DNA of 64,000 nucleotides from Agrypnus murinus (Eukaryota; Arthropoda; Insecta; Coleoptera; Elateridae): contig OV816025.1 of the NCBI GenBank assembly GCA_929113105.1, positions 216,439,994 through 216,503,993 of the forward strand, given 5' to 3'. Numbering within the stretch: the first letter of the stretch is position 1; each line of letters opens with the position of its first letter. This document shows, one piece after another, positions 33,547 through 46,041 of the stretch. The position numbers were made by a program, and so were the translations under genes. The notes under the pieces were generated by a model. It made no database searches and was not told where the DNA came from. It worked only from the letters and a program-made list of their open reading frames with translations.

Positions 33547-35465
33547 CAGGGTGTATTTAGTATAACTGCCATTATTAAAACAGGTGATAGAGGACATCAA
33601 AACAAACAAAAAAGTCTTATAAAGTGGTGGTCTACCTCTGCAGGTTTATGCAAAAAAAATTAGTAAAGTTGCAAACTTTGATGCCACATTATCACGTTAT
33701 TAAGTATACTGTGATTGTCAGATTTTGAGAGAAGGTGTATCTCATCAATCACAATAAAAAGTCTCAATACAATTTTTTTGTAAACATGATAGTTTAAGCA
33801 AAATTACAAATTTTATAAATCACATTCTGTTACACAATCGATTTGACAACCCTGCAATTGGGTGCAACTTTTAACCCACTTAGAAAGTTCATTCACGTTC
33901 AAATTTACACATTTATTGTCATAATTACAGTATTTATTATCTTTAGGGTATCGACCTTTTCCAGTGGTATTATTTGGACAAAAGACAGATGGTTGTCTGC
34001 AATTTACCGAATTTTTAAAGGGTAATAAAGAATAAACAAGAATGTGTGCGTATTATTTTATGCGCTCATTTATTATTTGAGAATTACTATTAATTATGGT
34101 TACAACGAGTCAATGATTACAATAATATGCAAATGCATTCAATTATTAGCTGTTAACACCATAAATCAGTAGCATATCATGCATTTCCCGAATACTAAAC
34201 CGGTCCATGGTTAGCAGTAGATCGCACCTTTACCGAAATAAATAACACAAGAACAACACAAAGAATTAGGACAAAGAACAACACAAATTAATAAAACCAA
34301 CAGTAGATAACAGGAGCAAATAGCAAATAATAACAATAACAACACAAACACAACAAGATAGCAACAAATCGACAAACTGAACAAGGGAACACTATGTACG
34401 AATGACGCAGAAAATGTCTGGTGGTGCACACAAAGTTCAATTTTAAAATTTAGTTAGAAATAATCATAGAACATCATAAATCCAGGTACAACCCCTTTGT
34501 GTACACTGAATGGAATGTCTAGGTATGTATTGTAAGTTTGCAATTTAATCCTTTGTTCAGGTAAACAAACAGATTATAAAAGAAATAAGACATAATGGTA
34601 CTAAATCTTCATCATCTTCAATTCAAGTAATGCAATCATATGCATTTAATGTAAACAAATACAAAAATTATAGAATTATCAATTTCTGGCCGGTTTCCAC
34701 TTATTTGAAACCTGTGATAACTTTTCTGATTAATATTAGTTTACAGACTAGTTTTATCAGTAATTTCTACTTCAACTATTTACCAACATGCAATTTCATA
34801 CTGAAAAAATGGATACAACACCCTACCTAATCAAATAATACACACTTTCTTGCTTCTTTTTTCATTCATTATTTAGTACATTACCCTTCAAGAATTAGGT
34901 GAACTACAGACAACCATCTGTGTTTTTGTTCATACAATATTATCACTGGAAAAGGTCGATACCCTAGAGATAATAAATTCTCATAATATTTGAAACTTGC
35001 ATTTTAAGCTAGGGAAACCCAACAAGTTTAAAGTTTTGGATGCTTTTATTTCCAATGTATTACCAATTCCTTTAAAAGAAACTCAAAACTGTTTTAGACG
35101 TTCTGGAATCTGTCACCTTTTTTGCTGTTCTATTGTTTAGCAGTAGTAAAATTGTCTGAGAAACGAACTGTTAATAGTCATATTGTAAGGCTCCCAAAAC
35201 AATACAATACCCACCACGACCACAATGTGTATGTAAACAAACTTCTTCATTTGTCAATGAAAAACACAGTAAATACCTTGTTTATTTTTTTTATGGTCAA
35301 TCCAATGATTTTCAGTGAGTGCACTGTTGCCATTTCATTCGCCAGTTTTATTCAAATAACGCGAAAAGTAATGCTGATAGGAAAAAATTTGTTTGGAGTT
35401 TTTTGTTGGCATTAATGTCACCTATCACCTCTTTTAATAATGGCAGTTATACTAAATACACCCTG
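33547..35465. mobile_element. TA-flanked inverted-repeat element enclosing exon 9
   Basis: Ends CAGGGTGTATTTAGTATAAC and its exact inverse are flanked by TA (33545-33546 and 35466-35467). Inverted similarity is strong over the first ~60 bp and again in inner blocks (GGGTATCGACCTTTTCCAGT at 33947 with its inverse near 34960; GATGGTTGTCTG at 33988 with its inverse near 34914). The middle parts of the arms differ. The spacer, about 34085-34820, contains host exon 9. It is either one element that captured the exon or two related insertions on either side of it. Confidence 0.7.
34561..34626 (+). CDS. Exon 9, 22 residues, inside an inverted-repeat spacer
   Basis: Acceptor TTTAATCCTTTGTTCAG (34560) and donor ATTCAA|GTAATG (34627) bound a phase 0-0 exon encoding VNKQIIKEIRHNGTKSSSSS then IQ. 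It continues the basic helix-like segment of exon 8 and leads into the MYND exon at 51904. The donor is weaker than others in the gene. It lies between arms of the inverted repeat 33547-35465, so its recognition may be affected by RNA structure. Confidence 0.7.
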
Positions 35466-35997
35466 TATAAACTCAATAGTAAAGAAGTTATTCATATTTC
35501 AAATTTGTGCAGATTTTTTGTCCCTACACCATCATATTAAACAGTGTCTACAAACCAGCATATTTGCTTTGACGAATGCATGACGAATGCCAATACATAC
35601 ATGGCTTTTCACCTTAACAAAGTAACATTAACCAAAGTACATACATGTTGGTGTTTATCAGACACAAATATCTTTGTTTGGAGACAACATCCTATATAAC
35701 ATTACTATAATCTACTGAAAACGAGCAGTGTTGAAATTGGATGAAAACATTTGAATACCAAATTGGATTTTGTTGTGCCAGTTGTTCTTGAGATACTGTA
35801 CATTTCTGTAGTTTTAACTTACACTGTACTTATTTATTTTTTCTTCATCTAGAACAGTCTTCCTGGAAGCTGAAGCTTTTCATACTTCAAAAAATATGTA
35901 AAGAAAGACGAGGAACACTTAAAGCTTCAGCTTCTATAACAACTATGTTATAAAATAAAACAAAAGATTTCAAATACTGGCAATTATCCGATATAGC
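35466..35997. other. Intron 9, no recognised element
   Basis: A+T-rich. A short hairpin is formed by GAAGCTGAAGCTTT (35868) and AAAGCTTCAGCTTC (35921). An acceptor-like CATCTAG at 35847-35853 is followed in phase by a stop after six codons, so it is not an exon. Confidence 0.45.
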
Positions 35998-36417
35998 GGG
36001 TGTCCAAAAAGTGTGGAATGCTTGAATTTCTCGAGAACGACACATCCGATTACAAAAAGAAAAAACACCTGTTCCTTTTATTTTTTGAAACCTATTCAGT
36101 CATGATATGCAAACATTACCACCCCCGACCCCTCTCGGGGGTGGAAAGTGGGAAAATTGCACATGTCCACAGAAAAACTGATCTTTTTTTACTTTTTTTC
36201 CTCCAAAATTTTTCTTTGTGATTTACAAATTGTCCGCCAACCCCCCCGCCCCTACAATTTTGGAGGAAAAAAAAAGTAAAAAAAGATCATTTTTCTGTTA
36301 AAATGTTAACAGATTTTATTATACTGGGTGTCCAAAAAGTGTAGAAACTCTTGAATTTCTTGAGAACGACACATCCGATTACAAAAAGAAAAAACGCGTG
36401 TTCCTTTATTTTTGAAC
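35998..36417. repeat. Direct ~92-bp repeats flanking an inverted pair
   Basis: GGGTGTCCAAAAAGTGTGGA at 35999 recurs at 36327 with GAGAACGACACATCCGATTA in both, so the 92-bp blocks are about 90% alike and 328 bp apart. Between them, CTTTTTTTCCTCCAAAATTT (36193) has its inverse at 36258. This looks like two tandem copies or a composite of a mobile element with a GGGTGTCC end. The interior has a C-rich run (CCCCCCCGCCCC). Confidence 0.7.
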
Positions 36418-36605
36418 TAACGTTCAAAATGTCATTTAATACTACTAAACATTTTAAATTCTTCCATGTCTGATCAACACTTTTGGTGGGCCATATCTGC
36501 CATAAAACGAACTGTAATACATGCCACTGTCATGGTGGTAAAGCTTCAAGCAAATCAGATGATTTTTGTTTCTACGCATTGTGTTGCTCTGGAATGAATC
36601 TAGGA

Positions 36606-36729
36606 CAGTGGCGGTTACTGTGTACTTTTTTGGGTGTTTTGTTAGAGAGCAGTAAGCATATTAACTGTCCCATACAACGTGTGCGACTCCCTAACAGAGT
36701 GTTCAAAGGGTACATAGTAACCACCACTG
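36606..36729. mobile_element. Short hAT MITE (CAGTGGCGG ends)
   Basis: 124 bp with ends CAGTGGCGGTTACTGTGTAC and, inverted, GTACATAGTAACCACCACTG. The flanks ATCTAGGA and ATCTAGAA match in 7 of 8 positions. CAGTGGCGG is a common hAT terminus. Confidence 0.8.
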
Positions 36730-37074
36730 ATCTAGAATGTTTATTAACAAGAAACTTTTGTTAATCCCGGGTTTTTGATTAGTAGGTTTAAGTTAGATAA
36801 CGTGAATTTATTTAAGTTAGGTTAGCTGTAGGTGTAAGATTATAAAAAAAAACAACTCGAAAAGAGCATTTTTATTTAAACTGTTGGCAAGGTTTACTGG
36901 GATGTGGTCTAATTTCATTGGGAGTTGACTAATTATGGTTAATTAATATGTAAATCAAAGAAATAGATCTGATTAAATAAGGGGAACTTGAGTCACAGAA
37001 ATTAAAAAAATTCGTGAGACGTAGGCTCACATGCCTATTATTTGGTGTTGATGATGTAGGTGTACAGTCTGGAA

Positions 37075-37270
37075 CTTTAGTAATGATTTGGGCCAATCTA
37101 GCGATATGCATCACATTTTATAAATTTATTTTATATTATTATTTCGTATATAATTTTTATATTATTTATATCCTTTATAATGTTTGTAAAATTATATATT
37201 TCCTTCTAAAGTAAGTTTTCTTTGCATAAAACTAGTTTCAGATCCGAATCATTACTAAAGTCCTAGACTG
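37075..37270. mobile_element. TA-flanked MITE (CAGTCTGGAAC ends)
   Basis: CAGTCTGGAACTTTAGTAAT and, inverted, ATTACTAAAGTCCTAGACTG are flanked by TA (37073-37074 and 37271-37272). 196 bp, no coding capacity; Tc1/mariner-type by target site. Confidence 0.75.
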
Positions 37271-37853
37271 TACATGTGTGATATTAAAGCATATCTGAGG
37301 AAATAGCAGTCTGACTCTAATTCACATTGAAATGGGTTGCAGCTGATGAAAAAAATGGCTGATGCCACCAGAGGCGTATTAAGCAAGAGAGCTGCCCGAA
37401 GCCCACAACATTTTGCGCTCCCTGCGGTTATGAATTTTTTGTTCTTATGTACACACTACACATAGTATAATTACAAGTAGATGCACAATTTATTGGAACA
37501 CAAATGTATATTATTAATAAACATTTTTTTTTTGACGAAAGTGAATACCTAAGAACGTAGTAATAGAAGTCAATAAAAAGTCGCCAAACAAAAATATATA
37601 TTTTAACTGAAGGTCTTTTTTCAAGATTTATTGGCAGCAATAGTTTCCATAATCCCTGTAAAATCGAGATTTTTAGAATTTAGCAATATCTACAGTTTTG
37701 GATATTAAAGTTAAGACTTTGGGAGTCAAAGCAAAAACAAAAAAGATTGACCAAAGACATAGAAGATCAAGCTGACCGGGCTAACGTTGGAACAAAGTAT
37801 GTATTGGGAAAATGTCAAAAAACTATAATCACTGATAATCATATAATTATGTA

Positions 37854-38829
37854 CAGTGTGGGATTAAAGTATGGAATATTAAAAAAAAAACGAACTCAAC
37901 CGGGTCTTTTAAAAACGCTGAAACATGTCGATTGTATTTTCTAAAAATACACATTAATATGTGCGATTTACCTTCCGACTTTCATTTGTTTGTTAGTTAT
38001 GACGTCATCACAAAAAAATTTAAATGACAATATAGATTTTTAGTAGTGGAATCCGATAGCAATTTCTCTTCCCTTTATGATCATGCAACTAAATCATAAG
38101 GTTGCATAACAAAAATTCTGAGAAAAATCGAGCTGAACATTTAATGTTGATACAGTAATGTATGAATAATCCGAACACATCTAATAGTCCGAACAGTCTT
38201 AGTTGTGTAAATTGATTTGCACAGTTCGAAATTTGGTATTTGTAATCCGAACTTTATGTAGGTACTGTACAGGGTGGCCAACGCAAGATGATCCTGTACC
38301 TTATCTTGGAAACTATGAGTTACGAAAAAAGTTAAATATCAAAGTTGGTTGGTGTAAAACAAATTTTAATTTTATAATAGTTTTATATATACAAGGTGAG
38401 TCATATTGCTGTGGCTACCATTAATTTTTTTATTTTCAATGGAACACCCTAGTATGTATGTTTGCCTAATGGATATATCGAAATTCTGCACAGTTTCTTA
38501 GAAAATCTAGTTTTTCTGTTATCGTAGAATCATTTCCTATTAAATACGTTCAGCTCGATTTTTTTCAGAATTTGTGTTTTGCAACTTTATGATTTATTTG
38601 CATAATCATAAAGGGAAGAAAAATCACTATCGGATTCCACTACTAAAAATCTATATTGTCATCTTAATTTTTTTGTGATGATGTCATAACTAACAAACAA
38701 ATGAAAGTCGGAATGTGAATCGCACATATTAATGTGTATTTTTAAAACATAAACACGTCGATTTCAGCGTTTTTAAAAAACCTGTTGTGTTCGCTTTTTT
38801 TTAATATTCCATACTTTAATCCCACACTG
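37854..38829. mobile_element. Palindromic element with ~290-bp arms (CAGTGTGGGATT ends)
   Basis: Left end CAGTGTGGGATTAAAGTATG has its inverse at 38810-38829, and pairing continues inward to AAAATCGAGCTGAAC (38125) with GTTCAGCTCGATTTT (38548). TA precedes the left end, while the right flank is TG. The centre includes another repeat-like piece with AATAATCCGAACACAT at 38164 and ATCCGAAC words, resembling pogo/Tigger ends, then CAGGGTGGCCAACG at 38271. No transposase. Confidence 0.8.
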
Positions 38830-41049
38830 TGTATATTTATCTTGTGATCGATTACAAGTGATAGGAAGAAGGTTTTTGCCATTTCTTGCACATATGGCTA
38901 TCAGTTCTATTTGTTAGGTGTGCAGGTTTCTTAAATTACTCTAACTTGAGCTTCCTCTAGTCAATTAATTTTATTTCTCCAATTTAAGTATAAATTAAAC
39001 ACAATTAGTCGATTCCCAGTGATACCTATCAAATTATTTTATGTGTTATGACCGAGGCATTTTATAAAAAATTATTGGTTATGAATCTAACTGAAATGAT
39101 TTGATACTTTACAACCATACCTATATATGTGATGTAGTATTTTACCTAGTAACAAGAAATGTGCTATTCAAAATGCTTGCTTATGGTATAAATACTTCAA
39201 TGAAGCAATCACATTTTATAAAATCGTAATTGATTTTAATAAATCCCTCACTAACACTGAATATTATTAGGCCTTAGTGATTATGTCTAATTTACACATA
39301 TGTTGCAACTAATGGCCTCCTGGGTAAAAGGTCTCATTGCTTGGAAAGGATGGTAATGAATAGTTATTAAATTATCGCATGTTACAGTTACAGTGCTGAT
39401 GCTTTACAAATATCTTTGTGAGTTCATACAGAGGTATTATAATAATAATCTCATTGAGTGTTGGATTCCAAAATAATACCTGTAAAGCACTGTATATCTG
39501 TAGGAGTGCTGCAATAACTTAGTAACTGTTTGTTAATTATAGATCCATGAAAGCTTCTATTCAGGAGATACTAAACTGCCAACTATGTGAATAATATTTA
39601 TTTTTAAAATATTTATTGCGAATCCTTTCTTGTACTACGTCTAACTGTTTTATTTTTTATATGTTGTTTCTAATTAGAATCTAGTAAATTAACTCTCTTT
39701 TTTGGGGCAATACTCAACACTATTGTTATTAACTTATTATTAAAATAACATAAAACTGCATATTACGCATGTTCTGACAATTCTTGTTACACAAATGAGA
39801 AAACATCTTGGGACCCTATTTCAATAGACCGTTTGATTTTAACTGTTTAATCAAGGCACTGCATACTAGTTAGTTACGATGAAAAACTGAAATTTGTTTT
39901 TTTAATTCATGTAATTGTAATTTGAAAAAAATGTTATAAGCAGAAGGTTTTAGGTATCTTTCTTGTTTATCAACTGGTAAAATTGCTTTTAATGATAGTC
40001 ATTTATTTTACTAACAAGGGATGTACAAGGTATGGTAGGCATCAATCTGAATGAAATTTAGCCAACTTCTTGCACATAATATTTCTTCTTGTATAAAATA
40101 TGCTATAGATTTCTTGTAGCTAATAATGTTGTTATTGGGTAATGCACTTGAAGAAACATTTTTATCTGAATCTAATCTAACATGATCTGCCATTGTACCT
40201 GATTCGACCCTGTTTCTGGTATCCACTCCAAAATCCAAGTTTTCTCCAACATTTGAGTTTGATCCAATACTTCGTTTAATCTGAATTCAACTTAATCAGT
40301 ATCTAATCTGATCAGAATCTGACTCAGATCTGAATTTCCAGTAACCAAATCTCATTTATTAATTGAAATGCTTGAAACAGAAATTTATATATGGATCATT
40401 CTTTCTGAACTCAACCACCGGCTAGGTTCAAAAATTGGCACAACTTAGAAAGGCCAGCGGGACCTCATTTTAAAGCTCCTCTACTTTCGAATGTCACATG
40501 TCTCGTATGTGAGAAAATTTATATTTGATCCCTAAAACAGGGTAAACACACAGGGTATCCAGTTCCAAAAAACATTTTAAAAGTTGAAAAAATTAGAAAA
40601 AAAATTTTTTTTAAATTTTTTTAGCAACATCCCATTCTTCGTCAATGAATACATAAATTTTGTCCACTGCGTTTTATTCCTAGAGTGCTTCAATTTCGAA
40701 CAAAATTGAGAACAACAATGTGCCATTTTTTAAAGTTTATCATTTTTTTCATCGAAAATGGTGTCTGATAGAAAAAAAAGATGATAGATAAAATATGCGA
40801 AACAAACAAAAGTCGTCGCCTTTTTTGTTTAACAACATAGTAATTACATTACTTTTGCGTTTTTAAGACTGTTTTGCGTTAAATATTTTTGTAGTTTTAT
40901 TTATTTTTAAATAAATGTGTTGTAGAATGTTATGATTGCATTTATTTACAAATAAAACATTATAATTCTACGAACGCACTAATCCGGAAATCGTGATGAC
41001 TCGGATTGCCCATGTTTTAATTAGTCCGAATTAGCCAGTCTTCACTGTA
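38830..41049. other. Intron 9, mostly unclassified
   Basis: A+T-rich. A 102-bp hairpin between TA at 39389 and 39493 with ends CAGTGCTGATGCTTTACA and TGTAAAGCACTG is a possible MITE. TGGCTAATTCGGACTAAT-like sequence (inverse at 41020-41045) looks like a pogo/Tigger end, and ACACAGGGTATCCAG at 40549 looks like another element end. No coding signal. Confidence 0.4.
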
Positions 41050-41051
41050 TA

Positions 41052-41162
41052 CAGGGTGTTTTTTAAATAATGGTTTTTAGGTTAATGGGTAACATATGAA
41101 TAAAAGAAGAAGGCAAAAATATCTAACATTCAGCCAAAAACCTTCAATTCGATTACACCCTG
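41052..41162. mobile_element. 111-bp MITE related to the 45106 element
   Basis: CAGGGTGTTTTTTAAATAAT and an inverted TTACACCCTG end sit between TA copies (41050-41051 and 41163-41164). The interior GGTTAATGGGTAACATATGA is the inverse of sequence near 45888-45906, so this is a short deletion derivative of that family. Confidence 0.75.
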
Positions 41163-41931
41163 TATATATTTTTTTGTACATTCTCCAATATCTTTGAATT
41201 TGCATTCAATTTGAAATTTTGAAATAATGAACGTATTTTATAAAAAATAAATGCGGTTATAAAATATTTTAGTGACCCATGAAAGTGCAACTTAAAATCC
41301 AAGATGATTTAAAACTTTGAAGAATGTTTCTTATGGAGATTAGCAGAAATTTATATTTTCTATCATATTCCATTGGGTTTGTTTGTTTAATTTAAAATTT
41401 GCTAGATGATTGGAGCTTTGAAAACACAATAAAGGTTGAAATTAGAATTTCCACAGTGCCATCAACTTAATATAAAAGCTGACATGTTTTATAAACTACT
41501 ACATAGATGTAACATCACCTTTATGCATTTATATAACTCTAGTGACAACGTGATTTATTTCCTTTAATAGTAAATTTGATCAACTTTTAGTTAAATTCAA
41601 ACATAATTCATAAAATTTCTTTTGAAAGTGTATATGCACATAAACATTATGTGATACATACATAATGTGAAATGCACACTTATTTGACGCTGTGTATTTC
41701 TTAAACCATTCGAATATATCACAGCCTGCTTGAATATTCTGTAATCGTGAACAGAATTTGCAAAAATTTTAACCAAATTTGTTGATAATATAGAGCAAGG
41801 ACTATATTTCTATTGTGAAGATTTTCACAATAAATTTTGGAGTGAAACTCCTGTTTTCACTTCAAAGATCCTTTTCTTTTTATTTACTTTTCTTCATAAT
41901 TTTGGTTAAAGTTTTTGCAATAATTCTTATA

Positions 41932-43869
41932 CAGTGCGAGTGTAAAGTCTGGAACTATCGCAATCAATCGTTTATTAAACGTATTTGAAAAAATCCTCGA
42001 ACACGTCAATTTTTATCTTAAATGAGACATATTTTACTGTAATCGTTACTTAAAGATCGTCTTTTGTTTTTGAGTTATGACGTAAGCGATAATTTTTTTA
42101 AATGGAAACCCTAATTTTTTATGGTGAATTTGGACAAAGCATGAAATTCTTAGACCAAATATGATAAAAAAGTGTGATATTGTATTTTTCTATTTGGAAG
42201 ATATTGTACATAATAGTAATGAAAAATCGAAAACACTTCAAATAGGTCAATGATTTGATAGCTTATTTACTGTTTCATTGCATATAATGTATTGAAATTA
42301 TTATGAAATACAAAAGAAACAAGAAATAACAAAGTAAAGAAAAACAATTAAATTCAATGTTCGAACTGACCACCATTTTGAGCAAGGCAGTACCCGTCTG
42401 TACTGAAATTCGTCATGAACTTTACGCAAAGTCTCGGGTGGAATTAACTTATTTTGGTGCGAATTCTTTGCTGTAGCTCTTCTACTGTCTGTGGGCGGTT
42501 TATGTAAACCTTACTCTTTCGATAGCCCCATAAAAAAAATCCATCGAAGTTAGGTCGGGTGATCTCGGAGGCCACTCAACAGTTCCCCTTCTGCCTATCC
42601 ATCTACCAGGAAAAATTTTGTTTAAATAATTCCTAACACCAATAGCAAAATGTGCCAGAGCACCATCTTGCTGAAACCATAATGTATCGCTGGTAGATCC
42701 GGATCTTCATTGTTCGGATAAAGCACCGCAAGAGCAGGAATTAAATCGTTTCTTAAGAAATCCAAATACTTTTCACTTGTCAATGAACCCTCGATAAAAA
42801 ATGGCCCTAGAATTCTATCCCCTACAATTCCTGCCCAAACTTTTGAGTTTTTGAGGAAACTGCGTGTGCGTCTCCTTCATCCAGCGCGGATTTTCAGGTG
42901 CCCAATATCGATAGTTATGACGATTCACTGTTCCATTAAGGTGAAATGCTGCTTCATCAGAAAAAATGATGCGATTTGAAAAGTCGCCATCGATATTGCA
43001 CCGCTCCATCATTACCTCACAGAACTCTGTTCTGCGATCAGGATCATCTCCGTTAAGCTCTTGCACTAATTGAACTTTGTAGGGATGCCATTTATGTTTC
43101 TTTAAAATATTTATAACTGACCTTTGAGAAATGTCATTATTTGTGGCTAGTTCTCTTTAGTTCCATGGGGATTTTCTTGTAGAGACAACAGAATATCTAA
43201 TTCGTTACCTTCTTCGGTTGTTGGACGACCACCCCTATGGCGATCTCTCACATGTCCGAGTTCAGAAAACTTTCTTCCTATTTGGGAAACTGTCTCTTGT
43301 GATAGGTTCTTTATCAGGATACTTGTTATTAAATATCTCACAAACCTCTTGTTGTGTTCTAGTATGGTCGCCACATCCCCTAAATATTAAAATTTCAATT
43401 CGCTCCTTTTCAGTCAAATATCGCACCATTATTTACTGAATTACGTAAAAAAGCCCACAATAAAAACAGATAAACAAACTGATAAAGAACTGTCATAATT
43501 TTAACGCTGTCAATTGTTACATGGCTACTTGATTTTTTTATTAAAACTTGGAACTCTTGATTGTTATTAGATTTTTGTTTTAAAACTTTAACGGCAATTA
43601 TCTCGAAAATTCAAAATACAGTACCATACTTTTTTAGCATATTTGGTCTTAGAATTTCATGCTCTTTCCAAATTCATCATAAAACATTAGGGTTTCCATT
43701 TAAAAAGATTATCGCTTACGTCATAACTCAAAAACAAAAGACGATCTTTAAGTGACGATTACAGTAAAATATGTCTCATTTAAGATAAAAAATCACGTGT
43801 TTGAGGATTTTTTCAAAAACGTTTAATAAACGATTTATTGCGATAGTTCCAGACTTTACACTCGCACTG
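41932..43869 (-). mobile_element. Tc1/mariner-superfamily transposon with >200-bp TIRs
   Basis: Ends CAGTGCGAGTGTAAAGTCTG and the exact inverse lie between TA (41930-41931 and 43870-43871). Long inverted arms (about 230-260 bp) stay well matched, including GACGATCTTTAAGTGACG and its counterpart. A single decayed transposase frame fills the centre on the minus strand. The better preservation of its ends, compared with the 25938-30417 relative, indicates a more recent insertion. Confidence 0.92.
42354..43429 (-). pseudogene. Transposase of the 41932-43869 element, frame-shifted
   Basis: Minus-strand frame starting MVRYLTEKERIEILIFRGCG at 43429. The helix-turn-helix part continues with TVSQIGRKFSELGHVRDRHR then GGRPTT. 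The DDE region has IIFSDEAAFHLNG (first Asp), WFQQDGALAHFA (second Asp) and RSPDLTSMDFF (third acidic position). It ends QNGGQFEH-stop at 42354-42356. The length (about 350 codons) matches the family usually annotated as DUF4817/DDE_3 in insects. At least two or three frame shifts interrupt it, including one in the T-run after SMDFF. Confidence 0.88.
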
Positions 43870-43871
43870 TA

Positions 43872-45105
43872 TACTCATAACTACCTAAATGAATTTCTAA
43901 ATACTTGTTGGTAACAACAAAAACACATATTTCATCTTATAAGGTTATGTTTTAACTATTAATTATGCCGATTGATCGATATTGATCTGTCTCATTAGTC
44001 AAAGCAACATCGAGAAATTTTTTTAACAGAGCTCAAGGTTCAACTGAATATACAAATTATGCTTACAGCAAGTTTGGTGGATGAATTGAACAAAAATTTT
44101 GGTAAATTGAAAAACGCTGTTGGAATGTAAAACTTGACAGTTGCCAGAAATCATAGAGTCTATTGTAGTATATGTATAATATGTCCATGATTATTAAATT
44201 GAAGTTAATAGTAGAATCATTACTTCATTTTTAGAATTTCACACCAGAGTCTGCACGATAACATAAATTTAAGTAAAATTGCACAAAGCAGATATATGTA
44301 AGTGTGGATGCCACTCTTGTATCTATATTTGTTTTATTGTGATCACACAAGAGTTCAAACATGACTCTAGTTTCTCAGAATTTTAATTCATTCACACGTG
44401 ATGACTGCATGCAACAACTAAACTATGTGCGCTGCTTCTACTACCTCCCAACCAACAAAGAGATATGCTCGGAGATTTTACAACACAGTGATGCTACTCC
44501 GTACTTTATATATAAGAAAATAACAAAACCTTTATAACTGTTGGATTATAAATCAGTAAAGGCAAATAAAGGCAAAATGGAGCCCAATTTAAAAAATTTT
44601 GACGGTGGTTACACTTTGAAGACAAATAACTATTGTTAAAAAAATGTATTTTCACCAGTTGATAAAACATAAGAATATCAAAATCTCTGGCTGGTGTATC
44701 ATTTTTCTCTAATGCAATTATTATTATACGAATTTAAAGAAAAGAATAAATTCCATCTTTTTATACTAGCAGGCTGCGACTACATACATAATGTGTGTAT
44801 ATGAATAAAATAAACCTGGATTGCTAAGATTGTACTTTTTTTTATTTAAGTGAACGTCTGTTGTTATGGTTTCTAACATCCCCATGCTTACAATACAACT
44901 TTTTTAATTCTATAGTTGAATTGTAGTGCTACATTTACCTAAAAAGTAGGGTTATTTCATTATTTTTTGACCACCCTTTTATTTTTATTATTATTGGAGA
45001 TAAAAAAAGGGGGTGTTATTGTACCTAAATTTTGTAAAATTTTATCAAAAAACAATATTGCATGTATAGATCATGTGATATGTGACATCCCTGATTCTAA
45101 ATATA
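43872..45105. other. Intron 9, nothing recognised
   Basis: A+T-rich sequence with no paired repeat ends, RNA gene or coding signal that I could support. Confidence 0.5.
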
Positions 45106-45935
45106 CAGGATGTCTCAGAAATAAAGGGATTTGAGTTAATAGTAGATAGGTGGAATGGAGTAGAGCAAATTTTCCTTATAAAGTTTGTTCTTCAACTGAA
45201 TAGTTTTCGAGAAAATGAATTTTAAAGTTTCATTGATTTTCAAGTCCGACTCTGTAACACTAACCTACCTTAATGTACTTAAAAAATGTGATACCATTTG
45301 TAGAACTGTGTGCCTTTTAAAAATTGTTATTGTATGTCACGTACAAAAGTAATTTACGATATCTGAACGTCTGCAACGTAAATAAAGTTGTTATTACCTA
45401 TTAGTAGGTCGAAATATGATCTGCTGTTGTAGGTATGCTTTACTTGTGTTGATATAAACATTACCTAATTCGTTTTATAGAAATTCTAACTGTTAATTGA
45501 TTTTATTTTATTTACTTATTTCTAAGGATGTCTTGAGATTAAATACAATTCAAATTCATTGAGGTTTTTCAACCTATACTACTACAGCATGTACCTACTA
45601 TGTTGTAAGAAGAATAACAAAACACCCGGTCACTGTTGTTTAGTCTATCTTTATTTAGGACGCATTTATGTCTTTATTAAACTATAATAACAGTTTAAAT
45701 AGTAAACATCGTTTTGCTTGGAATAAACTAAATAGAATGAGATCAGCATACTATGTAATATTAAGCTTCACCAGACACCAGGGCCGTCTTCAGTTTGCTT
45801 AGTTTTCCGGGTGCCCACAAATTTTTAGTAAAAAATTTTTTTTTTAGATAGTGCGGAATTTTATGCATTTTTGGCTTCTTCCATTATTCATATGTTACCC
45901 ATTAACTCAAAATCCTTTATATTTGGGACACCCTG
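45106..45935. mobile_element. TA-flanked element with CAGGATGTCTCAG ends
   Basis: CAGGATGTCTCAGAAATAAA and, inverted, TTTATATTTGGGACACCCTG lie between TA (45104-45105 and 45936-45937). A subterminal stretch from 45140 (TAGTAGATAGGTGGAATGG) resembles 4465-4490, so a partial copy is also present in intron 2. 830 bp, no transposase. Confidence 0.75.
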
Positions 45936-46041
45936 TATAATGTTGTATAAGTCTATCATTAATAATTTTTGACATATTTGACTTGAATCCAAAAAACCTC
46001 TATTGAAAAAGCAGTAGGCTATGTTTGTCAAAATGTGAGTG

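Noticed and set aside
36483..36764. 93-codon frame with several Cys and His
   Set aside because: The last third is a 124-bp hAT MITE, and the Cys/His spacing does not form a known zinc finger.
41020..41050. Complete pogo/Tigger element
   Set aside because: Only pogo-like ends (ATTCGGACTAAT type) are visible here and near 38164-38260. No matched pair or transposase could be supported.
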